Shown in pieces: positions 1 through 8,639 of a DNA stretch of 64,000 nt. The first letter of the stretch is position 1. Every line of letters begins with the position of its first letter. The stretch lies in the NCBI RefSeq assembly GCF_000373625.1, contig NZ_KB891998.1, forward strand, positions 1-64,000. The letters are read 5' to 3'. The DNA comes from Streptomyces sp. LaPpAH-108. Lineage in GTDB: Bacteria; Actinomycetota; Actinomycetes; Streptomycetales; Streptomycetaceae. Under the pieces are notes generated by a model. That model worked only from the letters and a program-made list of their open reading frames with translations. It did not search any database and had not been told where the DNA came from. The translations under genes were made by a program, and so were the position numbers.

Positions 1-330
1 AATTCAGCCGGTTGAACACCACGATGAGCGGAACAGTCGAGCGGAATAGGCTCGACCGTTCACAGCGTCCTCGCTGTGTTTTTTCAAAGGAACCTCGTCC
101 CGATCGTGATGACCGGAGACGGGGTATCAACTAAATCTGGCGTTGATTTTTGGCACGCTGTTGAGTTCTCAAGGAACGGTCGCTTCCTTTGTACTCACCC
201 TCTCGGGCTTTCCTCCGGGCTTCTCTTCGGTGTTTCCGACTCTATCAGACCGTTTTCCGATCCGATTTCCTCGGTGCTTTCCAGGTTCTCGCTTCCGCGT
301 TTCCCTTTCCGGCGGTCCAAACTCTACCAG
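1..330 (-). promoter_or_regulatory. rRNA operon leader and promoters, reading leftwards off the window
   Basis: Read on the minus strand, this is the leader that precedes 16S rRNA in Streptomyces. The element at 153-172 (minus strand TTGAGAACTCAACAGCGTGC) and the following AGATTTAGTTGATACCCCGTC segment are characteristic. The hairpin at 61-78 (cacagcg, tcct, cgctgtg) belongs to the leader. The 16S gene should begin just left of base 1. Two TAGAGT boxes on the minus strand, at 326-321 and 244-239, look like tandem rrn -10 elements. The first has a TTCAGA hexamer 18 bases upstream as a possible -35. The assignment rests on recalled leader sequence; the rRNA itself is outside the window. Confidence 0.8.
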
Positions 331-500
331 GGTTTTTCCGGCCCTCTGAACCATCCGTTTTCGCAGGCATGCGAAAGACGATCCAGGGATAGGATCTGAC
401 GAGTTTGGGTGCTGCCACCGGAGGCACGCTGTCGCGCCGCCTCCTCTCGGGCAGGACGACGACTGTACACAAGTCTCGGCGGCAGCGCAAACCCCTGCTG

Positions 501-530
501 TTGGTGGTCTAGACCACTACCTGGTAGCTT
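501..530 (+). promoter_or_regulatory. crr promoter overlapped by a DasR-type operator (dre)
   Basis: Positions 504-517 are the perfect palindrome gtggtctagaccac, which fits the known DasR responsive element (core TGGTCTAGACCA). It sits between a TTGGTG hexamer (501-506) and a TAGCTT hexamer (525-530) spaced 18 bases apart, the geometry of a housekeeping promoter for crr. A repressor bound there would block RNA polymerase. DasR, the GlcNAc-responsive GntR regulator, is known to control PTS genes in Streptomyces; that it acts here is inferred from the site. Confidence 0.85.
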
Positions 531-633
531 CTCCGCAGAACTGCGACTACAACTGGCATACGCTGCTGCTCAGTGCGCTGTCCGGGACAGCGCAGACGGC
601 GCGTATGCACCCCCACTCCTTGGGAGGCCACCC

Positions 634-1083
634 ATGACCACCGTGACGTCCCCGCTCGCCGGACGCGCCATCGGACTGGCCGACGTGCCCGATCCGGTCT
701 TCGCCGGGGCCATGGTCGGCCCGGGCACCGCCATCGACCCCGTGCGCGAGCCCGTCGAGGCCGTCTCCCCCGTGGACGGCGTCATCGTCTCCCTGCATCC
801 GCACGCGTTCGTCGTGGTGGATGACGAGGGGCACGGTGTGCTCGTCCACCTCGGTATCGACACTGTCCAGCTGAACGGCGAGGGCTTCGAGCTTCTTGTG
901 AACAAGGGGGACAGGGTGAAGGGCGGCCAGAGCATCGTGCGCTGGAACCCCGCCGACGTGGAGGCCGCGGGCAAGTCCCCGATCTGCCCGGTCGTGGCCC
1001 TCGAGGCGACGGCGGAGTCCCTTTCCGCGGTGGTCGAGAGCGGCCAGGTGCAGCGGGGCGACAACCTCTTCTCCTGGTCCTGA
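634..1083 (+). CDS. crr: PTS glucose-type EIIA component
   Basis: A 149-residue cytoplasmic phosphocarrier that takes phosphate from HPr and passes it to the EIIB domain of sugar permeases. It has the EIIA-Crr fold signature: a PVDGVI segment, then VLVHLGIDTV with the phosphorylated His at residue 72, then the conserved glycine and valine positions around GDRVKGGQ. The open frame extends upstream to 409, but the ATG at 634 is chosen because TGGGAGG lies 7 bases before it and homology starts there. It is followed 75 bp later by ptsI in the same direction. The DasR-type operator upstream suggests derepression by amino-sugar metabolites. Confidence 0.95.
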   Translation: MTTVTSPLAGRAIGLADVPDPVFAGAMVGPGTAIDPVREPVEAVSPVDGVIVSLHPHAFVVVDDEGHGVLVHLGIDTVQLNGEGFELLVNKGDRVKGGQSIVRWNPADVEAAGKSPICPVVALEATAESLSAVVESGQVQRGDNLFSWS

Positions 1084-1158
1084 CCAGACCTGCCGTCTGA
1101 CGGCGTACACGTAAACCAACTCGGCGGCGGGGGCCGCCGCACTAGCGGAGACGGTGAG

Positions 1159-2829
1159 ATGGAGACAACGCTGCGGGGCGTCGGCGTCAGCCACGGTGTG
1201 GCGATCGGCGAGGTCAGGCACATGGGTACGGCGGTGCTGGAGCCGCCTGCCAAGCAGATCGCGGCCGAGGAGGCGGAGCGCGAGCAGGCTCGCGCGCGCC
1301 AGGCCGTGGACGCGGTGGCGGCCGACCTGGTGGCACGCGGCAATCTGGCGGGGGGCGAGGCCCAGGCCGTGCTCGAGGCTCAGTCCCTCATGGCACAGGA
1401 CCCCGAGCTGATGGCGGACGTGGACCGGCGGATCACCGGCGGCAGCACGGCGGAGCGCGCGGTGTACGACGCGTTCGCCGCGTACCGCGAGCTGCTGACC
1501 GCCGCCGGGGAGTACCTGGCCGGCCGGGTGGCCGATCTCGACGACGTGCGCAACCGGATCGTGGCCCGGCTGCTCGGCGTGCCGATGCCGGGTGTGCCGG
1601 ACAGCGACGAGCCCTATGTCCTGGTGGCCCGGGATCTGGCTCCGGCGGACACCGCGCTGCTCGACCCGGCGCTGGTGCTCGGCTTCGTGACCGAGGAGGG
1701 CGGGCCGACCAGCCACAGCGCGATCCTGGCCCGGGCGCTCGGGGTGCCCGCCGTGGTGGCGCTGCCGGGTGCCGTCGACCTGGCCGAGGGCGTACTGGTC
1801 GCGGTGGACGGCAGCACGGGTGACGTGTTCGTGAACCCGGGCGAGGAGACGAAGACGCGTCTGGAGGCCGCTGCCGCCGCGCGCGTGGCCGCGCTGTCCT
1901 CCGTCAGTGGCCCGGGTGCCACGGCCGACGGGCACATGGTGCCGCTGCTCGCGAACGTCGGCGGTCCGGCGGACGTACCGGCGGCCGTGGAGGCCGGGGC
2001 CGAGGGTGTGGGTCTGTTCCGCACCGAGTTCCTGTTCCTGGACGACAGCAAGAACGCGCCGTCCGAGAAGAAGCAGGTCGAGGCGTACCGCCAGGTCCTC
2101 GAGGCGTTCCCCGAGGGCCGCGTCGTCGTGCGGGTGCTGGACGCGGGTGCGGACAAGCCGTTGGACTTCCTCACCCCCTCCGACGAGCCCAACCCGGCGC
2201 TCGGTGTGCGGGGCCTGCGCACGCTGCTCGACCACCCGGAGATCCTGCGCACGCAGCTGACCGCGCTGGCGAAGGCCGCCGAGGGGCTGCCGGTGCGCCT
2301 TGAGGTCATGGCGCCGATGGTGGCGGACCGGGCGGACGCCAAGGCGTTCGCGGACGCCTGCCGTGAGGCGGGGCTGACCGCGAAGTACGGCGCGATGGTG
2401 GAGATCCCGTCGGCCGCGCTGCGGGCGCGCTCGATCCTCTCGGAGGTCGAGTTCCTGTCGCTGGGCACGAACGACCTCGCGCAGTACACGTTCGCCGCCG
2501 ACCGGCAGGTGGGTGCGGTGTCGCGGCTCCAGGACCCGTGGCAGCCCGCGCTGCTCGACCTGGTCGCGCTGTCCGCGGAGGCGGCGAAGGCCGAGGGCAA
2601 GAGCTGCGGTGTGTGCGGTGAGGCCGCGTCCGATCCGCTGCTGGCGTGTGTGCTGACGGGTCTGGGTGTCACCTCCCTGTCGATGGGTGCGGCGTCCATT
2701 CCTTATGTGCGGGCGACGCTGGCGCAGTACACGCTGGAGCAGTGCGAGCGTGCCGCGGTCGCCGCGCGGGCGACGGACAGTGCCGAGGAGGCGCGCGCTG
2801 CGGCGCAGGCCGTGCTGTCCGGCGAGTAG
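1159..2829 (+). CDS. ptsI: PTS enzyme I (phosphoenolpyruvate-protein phosphotransferase)
   Basis: A 556-residue EI that autophosphorylates with PEP and feeds HPr. In order it has an HPr-binding alpha domain, the swivelling phosphohistidine segment GGPTSHSAILARALG with the active His at residue 186, and a C-terminal PEP-binding TIM barrel. The barrel holds LFRTEFLFLD, LEVMAPMV, FLSLGTNDLAQYT and the acid-base Cys at residue 486 in CGVCGEAASD. Length is normal. The ATG start follows GGAGACGGTGAG. HPr is not in the window, so crr-ptsI is the general PTS block separate from ptsH. A hairpin terminator at 2851-2882 closes the unit. Confidence 0.96.
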   Translation: METTLRGVGVSHGVAIGEVRHMGTAVLEPPAKQIAAEEAEREQARARQAVDAVAADLVARGNLAGGEAQAVLEAQSLMAQDPELMADVDRRITGGSTAERAVYDAFAAYRELLTAAGEYLAGRVADLDDVRNRIVARLLGVPMPGVPDSDEPYVLVARDLAPADTALLDPALVLGFVTEEGGPTSHSAILARALGVPAVVALPGAVDLAEGVLVAVDGSTGDVFVNPGEETKTRLEAAAAARVAALSSVSGPGATADGHMVPLLANVGGPADVPAAVEAGAEGVGLFRTEFLFLDDSKNAPSEKKQVEAYRQVLEAFPEGRVVVRVLDAGADKPLDFLTPSDEPNPALGVRGLRTLLDHPEILRTQLTALAKAAEGLPVRLEVMAPMVADRADAKAFADACREAGLTAKYGAMVEIPSAALRARSILSEVEFLSLGTNDLAQYTFAADRQVGAVSRLQDPWQPALLDLVALSAEAAKAEGKSCGVCGEAASDPLLACVLTGLGVTSLSMGAASIPYVRATLAQYTLEQCERAAVAARATDSAEEARAAAQAVLSGE

Positions 2830-2850
2830 TACGGACCGGTTCTCCGGCGC

Positions 2851-2882
2851 AGGGGCGTCCCGCCTTCGGGTGGGGCGCCCCT
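2851..2882 (+). terminator. Hairpin terminator after ptsI
   Basis: A 14-bp stem (two G-U wobbles) closed by a TTCG tetraloop: left arm aggggcgtcccgcc, right arm ggtggggcgcccct. It starts 22 bases after the ptsI stop. There is no T-run, which is usual for Streptomyces terminators. Confidence 0.75.
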
Positions 2883-2904
2883 CGGCGTTTCCCGGACATG
2901 TTCC

Positions 2905-3792
2905 TCAGTGCCGGTGGTCGGGGCCCTCCTCTCCGAGGTCGGGGGCCGCGCAGTAGTCGACGCCGGATTCGGGGGCGACGAGGTCGCCGGATTCGGCGTC
3001 GGTGCAGTAGGCGTCGAAGACCTCGGCCGCGGTGAGAGGTTCGAGCGCGCCCGCGCGGATGCGCCAGCCGTGGACGCGGTCGGGGCGGCCGGGGGCGGTG
3101 GTGCGCATGACGAGGCCGCCGGGGCTGCGGGTGGCGAGGCCGAGGGCGAGGACGCTGGTGAATTCGATGGCCTCGGCCTGGTCGGGTTCGGCGGGGCCGG
3201 TGTCCTGCTGCTCGGCGTGGAGCACCGCGACCAGGGTTTCGGGTGGGCCGGAGACGCTGCACACGAGGTGCTGGTCGCCGGGTGGTGCGGCGTCGAGGAC
3301 GCGGGCGAGGAGTGCGGCGGCGCGGATGAAGGCGGCGCGGCCGATGTCCTCTCCGCAGGTGGGGCAGGGTCCTAGGCGGGTGAGCAGGGTGGTGGCGTAC
3401 TCCCAGGTGGCCTGGCGGACCGCCGCGTCGACGAGGGTGGGCAGGAGGGTGGTGAGGGGCTGGCCCTCGTAGGCGAGGGTGGGGCCGAGGGTGGCGAGTT
3501 CGGCGGTGAAGCGGCCCCGGTTGGCCGGGGTTCCGGGATCGAGGCCGTTGGCGGTGCAGAACTCGGCGTACTCCTCGGGGTCGAAGAGGGCGAGGGTGGT
3601 GTGGCTGCCTTGTGCGGTGCGGGACTTGAGGACGGCTTCCAGGTTCTTCAGGTAGGCCGGGTGGTCGTCGAAGGGGAAGCTGTCGTAGCGCCGCATGGTC
3701 TGGAAGTCGTGGTCGTCGGTGAGCAGCCCGACGGTGCCGGAGATCTCGCGGTGCAGGGCGCGGCGCTGGGTTCGCTGGTCGGTGTGTGTCAT
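2905..3792 (-). CDS. Uncharacterised Streptomyces protein with a CPTC motif
   Basis: A 295-residue soluble protein that I do not recognise functionally. It has no signal peptide or membrane segment. Visible features are an acidic, alanine-rich helical character, one CPTCGED pair of cysteines in the middle that could bind a metal or form a disulfide, and an acidic C-terminus ending in DHRH. The frame is open to 3822, but the ATG at 3792 is preferred because CACGGGGGCACC lies just upstream. It starts 26 bases after the end of the MFS gene, so the two are probably co-transcribed. Confidence 0.7.
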   Translation of the reverse strand: MTHTDQRTQRRALHREISGTVGLLTDDHDFQTMRRYDSFPFDDHPAYLKNLEAVLKSRTAQGSHTTLALFDPEEYAEFCTANGLDPGTPANRGRFTAELATLGPTLAYEGQPLTTLLPTLVDAAVRQATWEYATTLLTRLGPCPTCGEDIGRAAFIRAAALLARVLDAAPPGDQHLVCSVSGPPETLVAVLHAEQQDTGPAEPDQAEAIEFTSVLALGLATRSPGGLVMRTTAPGRPDRVHGWRIRAGALEPLTAAEVFDAYCTDAESGDLVAPESGVDYCAAPDLGEEGPDHRH

Positions 3793-3818
3793 GTGGTGCC
3801 CCCGTGATGTTCGGTCGA

Positions 3819-5090
3819 TCAATGCTCACTCACCGTAGCCGGGGGCACTGACAACGGGGGCGGGCGGAGCCGGTCGCGGATCAGGCGGTGTTGGATTCCG
3901 CAGGTCAGGGCGATGGTGGTGCCGAGGGCGGTCCAGCCGAGGGGGCCGAGGGTGAGGGCGGCGGTGACGGCGAGGGGGCCGAGGGAGCGCTGTGCGGCCT
4001 GGGCGAGGCCGTGGACGCCGAGGTAGGCGCCCTGGGCGTCGTCGGGGGCGAGGGCGACGGAGAGTTCCCAGGAGACGGTGGCGTGCAGCATCTCGGCGAG
4101 GGTGAAGAGGGTGGCCGAGGCGATGAGCAGGCAGGTCGCGCGGACGGGGTCGCCGGTGGCGGAGAGGGTCATGGTGAGGCCGCCCGCGGCGAAGACGGCG
4201 GAGAGCGGCAGGAGGAGGCGGCGGGATGCCTCGGTGGTGGTGCCGAAGCGGGAGAGCGGGACCTGGAAGGCGACGACCAGCACGCTGTTGAGCACGAGCA
4301 GCAGGGGTGCGAGGCCGTGCGGGACGCCGGGGGTGTGGGCGATCCAGAGCGGCAGGCCGATCTTGAAGTAGATGTCGTCCAGGAAGAGGACGGTCTCGGT
4401 GCCGACGTAGGCGAGGTAGGTGCGGTCGCGCCAGGGGGTGCGGGGGCGGGTGCGTGGGGTGTCCTTGGCGGTGGCGGCGACGCGGCTGGCGGACGGGGGT
4501 TCGGCGCAGGTGAGGGTGAGGAGGGCGACGAGGACGAAGGAGAGCGCGTCGCCGGTGAGGAGCCAGCGGTAGGCGGTGGTGGTGCCGAGGGTGAGGGCGG
4601 TGGCCGCGGCGAGGCCGCCGAGGGCCCATCCGGCGTTGGAGGCGGTGCGGTTGATGGCCTGGTAGCGGACGCGGTCGGGTCCGGCGACGCGGGTGGCGTA
4701 GAGCTTGGTGAGGATGCTGGCGGCGCGGTCGCCGAGGGCGCCGAGGGCGGAGTAGGCGACGAGCAGGCCGTAGTGGTCGGTGGTGAGGAGTGCGAACGAG
4801 GCGAGTGCGCGCAGGAGTTGGAGGCCGACCAGGACGTGGGTGAGCGGGAGCCGGTCGGCGATGCGTCCGCCGAGGGGTGCGCCCGCGATGCCGGCGGCGC
4901 CCGCGACCGCGGCGAGGGTGCCGACCTGGGCGGCGGAGAGGTGGGAGACGTAGGTGAAGTACAGGACGGAGACGGAGGCCCACAGGCCGCTGCCGATGCG
5001 GTCGAGAAGGGTGACGGCGAGCATCCGGCGTCCGTCGCGGCCTCCCGGTATGCGTGCTCGGTGGTCGGCTGTCCCGGGCTTCGCGGCCAC
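3819..5090 (-). CDS. MFS transporter, probable drug or metabolite exporter
   Basis: A 423-residue membrane protein with about 12 hydrophobic segments. An MFS A-like loop reads GGRIADRLPLTHV after the second helix, and a long basic central loop (SRVAATAKDTPRTRPRTPW) separates two six-helix halves. The open frame runs to 6230 on this strand, but the real start is the GTG at 5090, preceded by AGGGGGAACC; upstream of it the frame is the shadow of the MocR gene. It is divergent from the MocR regulator 45 bp away and likely controlled from the shared palindrome at 5117-5131. The substrate cannot be told from sequence. Confidence 0.85.
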   Translation of the reverse strand: MAAKPGTADHRARIPGGRDGRRMLAVTLLDRIGSGLWASVSVLYFTYVSHLSAAQVGTLAAVAGAAGIAGAPLGGRIADRLPLTHVLVGLQLLRALASFALLTTDHYGLLVAYSALGALGDRAASILTKLYATRVAGPDRVRYQAINRTASNAGWALGGLAAATALTLGTTTAYRWLLTGDALSFVLVALLTLTCAEPPSASRVAATAKDTPRTRPRTPWRDRTYLAYVGTETVLFLDDIYFKIGLPLWIAHTPGVPHGLAPLLLVLNSVLVVAFQVPLSRFGTTTEASRRLLLPLSAVFAAGGLTMTLSATGDPVRATCLLIASATLFTLAEMLHATVSWELSVALAPDDAQGAYLGVHGLAQAAQRSLGPLAVTAALTLGPLGWTALGTTIALTCGIQHRLIRDRLRPPPLSVPPATVSEH

Positions 5091-5135
5091 GGTTCCCCCT
5101 TGCCTCGATTTCTGTACTGATACATAATCAGCAAC
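5091..5135. promoter_or_regulatory. Divergent MFS/MocR promoter region with palindromic operator
   Basis: The 45-bp gap holds the inverted repeat ctgat-acata-atcag (5117-5131). On the plus strand, TTGCCT (5100-5105) and CATAAT (5123-5128) are 17 bases apart. The -10 ends 7 bases before the GTG at 5136, so transcription should start at the start codon and give a leaderless mRNA. The palindrome overlaps the -10 box, which suits autorepression plus control of the divergent exporter. Confidence 0.65.
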
Positions 5136-6455
5136 GTGGCAACACAATATGAGATCAGCGGTACGACCGCCAAGGGGATTACGCGTTCCGTCGAACAGCG
5201 CGTGTCCGAGGGCACGTTGGCGCCGGGGGCGGCGCTGCCTCCGGTGCGGCGGCTCGCGGAGGAGCTGGGGGTGAGCGCGGGCACGGTCGCCACCGCGTAC
5301 AAGGAGCTGCGGCGGCGCGGGATCGTCGTCACGCTCGGCCGGGGCGGCACGGTCGTGGCGGAGGCTCCCTCGGTGGCGTCCCGTCGGCCGCCCAAGGTGC
5401 CCGAGGGGCTGCGGGACCTGGCGGGCGGGCACCCCGATCCGGCACTGCTCCCCGCGCTGGTGCCGCCCTCGCGCCTCTCCCCCGGCGTGCGCTCGCACCG
5501 GTCCACGCCGCGGCTGGCGCGGCTGGAGGACGCCGTGCGCACGTGGCTCGGGGCCGACGGGGTGCCGGTGGAGCAGGTGACGTTCGCGCACGGGGCGCTG
5601 GACTTCGTCGGCCGGGTGCTCTCCGTCGAGCTGCGGCCGGGGGACGCCGTGGCGATGGAGGACCCCGGCTATCACCATCTGCTGGACCTGGTCGGGGCGT
5701 TGGGGCTGCGGTCGGTGCCGGTCGCGGTGGACGACGAGGGGATGCGGCCCGAGGAGCTGCGGGGCGCGCTGCGGGCCGGGGTGCGTGCGGTGGTCCTCAG
5801 TCCGCGGGCGCAGAATCCGTTCGGCGGGACCTTCTCCCGGGCGCGCCGGGACGCGCTGGCCGAAGTGCTGCGGGAGGCGCCCGACGTGCTGGTGGTGGAG
5901 AACGACCACGCCTCCGAGGTGTCCGGCGTGCCGCTGCGCACGCTGGCCGGGGCGGGGCTCGCCCGGTGGGCGCATGTGCGGACGGTGAGCAAGTTCCTGG
6001 GCACCGACCTGCGGTGGGCGGCGGTCGCGTGTGATCCGCTGACGCTGGCCCGGCACGACGGGCGGCTGCTGCTGACCTCGGGCTGGGTCAGTCATCTGCT
6101 CCAGGAGACCGTGTACGGCCTGCTGACGGACGAGGGCACGCAGGAGCTGGTGAGCCGCGCGCGTACCGCCTACGCCGGGCGCCGGACGGCTCTCGCGAAG
6201 GCGCTGGCCGGACGGGGTGTCCCGGTGCACGGGGCGAGCGGGCTGAATCTGTGGGTGCCGGTGCGCGACGAGTCGGCGGTGGTGAACGGACTGCGCTCGC
6301 GCGGCTGGTGGGTGGCGGCCGGGGCGCGCTTCCGGCTGGCGTCGGCGCCGGGGGTGCGGATCACCACGGCGGACCTGGAACCGTCGGAGGCGGACCGGCT
6401 GGCCTCGGACTTCGCGGCCGTACTGGACGAGTCCGAGGCCACCTACGGGGGTTGA
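5136..6455 (+). CDS. MocR-type GntR regulator with aminotransferase domain
   Basis: A 439-residue regulator: an N-terminal GntR winged helix (about residues 15-75, with LPPVRRLAEELGVSAGTVATA) joined by a linker to a fold-type-I PLP aminotransferase domain. The PLP domain keeps the NPFG-like SPRAQNPFGGTF segment, an aspartate in VENDHASEV, and the Schiff-base lysine in TVSKFLGTDLRW. Such proteins use PLP as a sensing cofactor, usually without catalysis. The GTG start lies directly at the predicted transcription start and no Shine-Dalgarno sequence precedes it. The neighbouring exporter is the obvious target, by inference. Confidence 0.88.
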   Translation: MATQYEISGTTAKGITRSVEQRVSEGTLAPGAALPPVRRLAEELGVSAGTVATAYKELRRRGIVVTLGRGGTVVAEAPSVASRRPPKVPEGLRDLAGGHPDPALLPALVPPSRLSPGVRSHRSTPRLARLEDAVRTWLGADGVPVEQVTFAHGALDFVGRVLSVELRPGDAVAMEDPGYHHLLDLVGALGLRSVPVAVDDEGMRPEELRGALRAGVRAVVLSPRAQNPFGGTFSRARRDALAEVLREAPDVLVVENDHASEVSGVPLRTLAGAGLARWAHVRTVSKFLGTDLRWAAVACDPLTLARHDGRLLLTSGWVSHLLQETVYGLLTDEGTQELVSRARTAYAGRRTALAKALAGRGVPVHGASGLNLWVPVRDESAVVNGLRSRGWWVAAGARFRLASAPGVRITTADLEPSEADRLASDFAAVLDESEATYGG

Positions 6456-6461
6456 CCGGGG

Positions 6462-8429
6462 TCAGCCGCGTTTGCGGGCCAGTTCCTCGTAGAAGTGGAG
6501 GAGGGTGAGGTCGTCGATGGAGCCGGGGTTGACCGCCTTGTCGAGCGGGGTGCCCTGGAGGAGGCGTTTGACGGGGACCTCGATGCGCTTGCCGGTGAGG
6601 GTGTGCGGGACGCCGGGGACCTCGATGATCTCGTCGGGGACGTGCCGGGGCGAGAGCTGTTCGCGGATGGCCTTCTTGACCCGGTCGCGCAGGGCGTCGT
6701 CCAGGACGGTGCCGGGAGTGAGGTGCACGAAGAGGGGCATCCAGTAGCCGCCGTCGGGCTGTTCGACGCCGATGACCAGGGATTCCTTGATCTCGGGCAG
6801 ACGCTCGACGACCTCGTAGATGTCGGCGGAGCCCATGCGGACGCCCTGGCGGTTGAGGGTGGAGTCCGAGCGGCCGTGGATGATCACGGAGCCGCGTGAG
6901 GTGAGGGTGATCCAGTCGCCGTGGCGCCAGACGCCGGGATAGGTCTCGAAGTAGCTCTCGCGGTAGCGGCTGCCGTCGGGGTCGTTCCAGAAGCGGATCG
7001 GCATGGAGGGCATGGGGTTGGTGACGACGAGTTCGCCGACCTCGTCCACCAGGGGCTTGCCGCTCGCGTCCCAGGACTGGAGGTCGGTGCCGAGGCCGGG
7101 CGCCTGGAGTTCGCCGGTGTGGACGGGCAGGGTGGGGACGGCTCCGGCGAAGCAGGAGCAGACGTCGGTGCCGCCGCTGACCGAGGCGATCCACAGGTCG
7201 TCGCGGACCTCGTCGTGCAGCCAGCGGAAGCCGTCGGGGGGCAGGGGCGAGCCGGTGGTGGCGACGCACTGGACCGAGGCGAGGTCGTAGTCGCGGGCCG
7301 GGTGCACACCGGCCTTGCGGCAGGCCATGACGTAGGCGGCGGAGGTGCCGTAGAGCGTGGTGCGGGTGCGTTCGGCGACGCGCCACTGGGCGCCGGTGTC
7401 AGGGAAGCCGGGGCTGCCGTCGTACAGGACGATCGTCGTCCCCGTGAGCAGGCCGGAGACGAGGAAGTTCCACATCATCCAGCCGGTGGAGGTGTACCAG
7501 AAGAAACGGTCCTCGGGGCCGAGGTCGCAGTGCAGGCCGAGCTGCTTGAGGTGCTCGACGAGGATGCCGCCCTGGGACTGGACGATGGCCTTGGGCAGGC
7601 CGGTGGTGCCGGAGGAGTAGAGCACCCACAGAGGGTGGTCGAAGGGGACCTGTTCGAAGACGGGCTCGGTGTCGTCGGAGGTCAGCGCCGACCAGTCGAG
7701 AGCGCCCTCGGGAGCCTCGGTGCCGAGCAGCGGGATGTGGACGACCGCGCGCAGGGTGGGCAGTTCACGGCGCAGTTCGGCGACGGTGTCGCGGCGGTCG
7801 TGCTCCTTGCCGCCGTAGCGGTAGCCGTCGACGGTGAACAGGACGACGGGTTCGACCTGCTGGAAGCGGTCCAGGACGCTGCGGGCGCCGAAGTCGGGGG
7901 CGCAGGAGGTCCACACCGCGCCGACGGCCGCGGTGGCGAGCAGGGCGACGACGGCCTCGGGGATGTTGGGGAGGTAGCCGCTGACGCGGTCGCCGGGGCG
8001 TACGCCGAGGTCGCGGAGGCGGGCGGCGAGGGAGCCGACCTGGCGGCGCAGCGCGGACCAGGTGACCGGGCGGGGCTCCTGGGTCTCGTCGACGCAGAGC
8101 AGGGCCGCGTCGTCGGGGCGGTCGGCGGCGGCGCGCAGGGCGTGTTCGGCGTAGTTGAGGGTGGCGCCGGGGAACCACTGGGCGCCGGGCATGGAGCGGT
8201 CGCCGAGCACGCGCGCGTAAGGCGTGTCGAAGCGGACGTCGAACCATTCGGTCACGGCCCGCCAGAATGCCTCCGGTTCGGCGACGGACCACTGGTGCAG
8301 CGCGAAGTAGCCGCCGTCGGCGGGGGCGCCGTGGTGGTCGGCGGCCCATGCCTGGAACCGGGTGATGCGGGCCCGGTCGATCCGTTCGGGATCGGGCTGC
8401 CAGAGCGGCTGGGGGTTCGCGGTGGACAT
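6462..8429 (-). CDS. Acetoacetyl-CoA synthetase
   Basis: A 655-residue acyl-adenylate-forming enzyme (acetoacetate + ATP + CoA to acetoacetyl-CoA + AMP + PPi). The family order is present: an N-terminal WQPDPERI..FQAWAADHHG domain, WVLYSSGTTGLPKAIVQSQGG (AMP-binding loop), TSTGWMMWNFLVSGLL, SVSGGTDVCSCF, a C-terminal hinge with GRSDSTLNRQGVRMGS, and the catalytic lysine in TGKRIEVPVK. The ATG at 8429 follows GGGAGCC and begins where the family begins, although the frame is open to 8549. It converges with the MocR gene with only 6 bp between stops. It likely serves ketone-body or short-chain acid use. Confidence 0.92.
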   Translation of the reverse strand: MSTANPQPLWQPDPERIDRARITRFQAWAADHHGAPADGGYFALHQWSVAEPEAFWRAVTEWFDVRFDTPYARVLGDRSMPGAQWFPGATLNYAEHALRAAADRPDDAALLCVDETQEPRPVTWSALRRQVGSLAARLRDLGVRPGDRVSGYLPNIPEAVVALLATAAVGAVWTSCAPDFGARSVLDRFQQVEPVVLFTVDGYRYGGKEHDRRDTVAELRRELPTLRAVVHIPLLGTEAPEGALDWSALTSDDTEPVFEQVPFDHPLWVLYSSGTTGLPKAIVQSQGGILVEHLKQLGLHCDLGPEDRFFWYTSTGWMMWNFLVSGLLTGTTIVLYDGSPGFPDTGAQWRVAERTRTTLYGTSAAYVMACRKAGVHPARDYDLASVQCVATTGSPLPPDGFRWLHDEVRDDLWIASVSGGTDVCSCFAGAVPTLPVHTGELQAPGLGTDLQSWDASGKPLVDEVGELVVTNPMPSMPIRFWNDPDGSRYRESYFETYPGVWRHGDWITLTSRGSVIIHGRSDSTLNRQGVRMGSADIYEVVERLPEIKESLVIGVEQPDGGYWMPLFVHLTPGTVLDDALRDRVKKAIREQLSPRHVPDEIIEVPGVPHTLTGKRIEVPVKRLLQGTPLDKAVNPGSIDDLTLLHFYEELARKRG

Positions 8430-8639
8430 GGGGCGGCTCCCGGGCTGTACGCGTCGTTGCGTCTCCTGCGTCCGCGCCGAGGTGTGTGCGGGACGGCTGA
8501 CAGGGACGATGCCATGTGATCGACTTCTGCACCAGGGCACGCCCCACACAGTCAGGGCCGGTTATATGTGGTCCGGGCCTGGGTGAACGGCAGTTGAACG
8601 GCCCGCGTGGGTGGGGCGCGCAGTGACAGGGTGAGCAGC

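Noticed and set aside
61..84. Hairpin cacagcg/cgctgtg followed by six T residues, as a plus-strand terminator
   Set aside because: It is part of the known rRNA leader on the minus strand, where it forms the leader stem. No gene on the plus strand ends there within the window.
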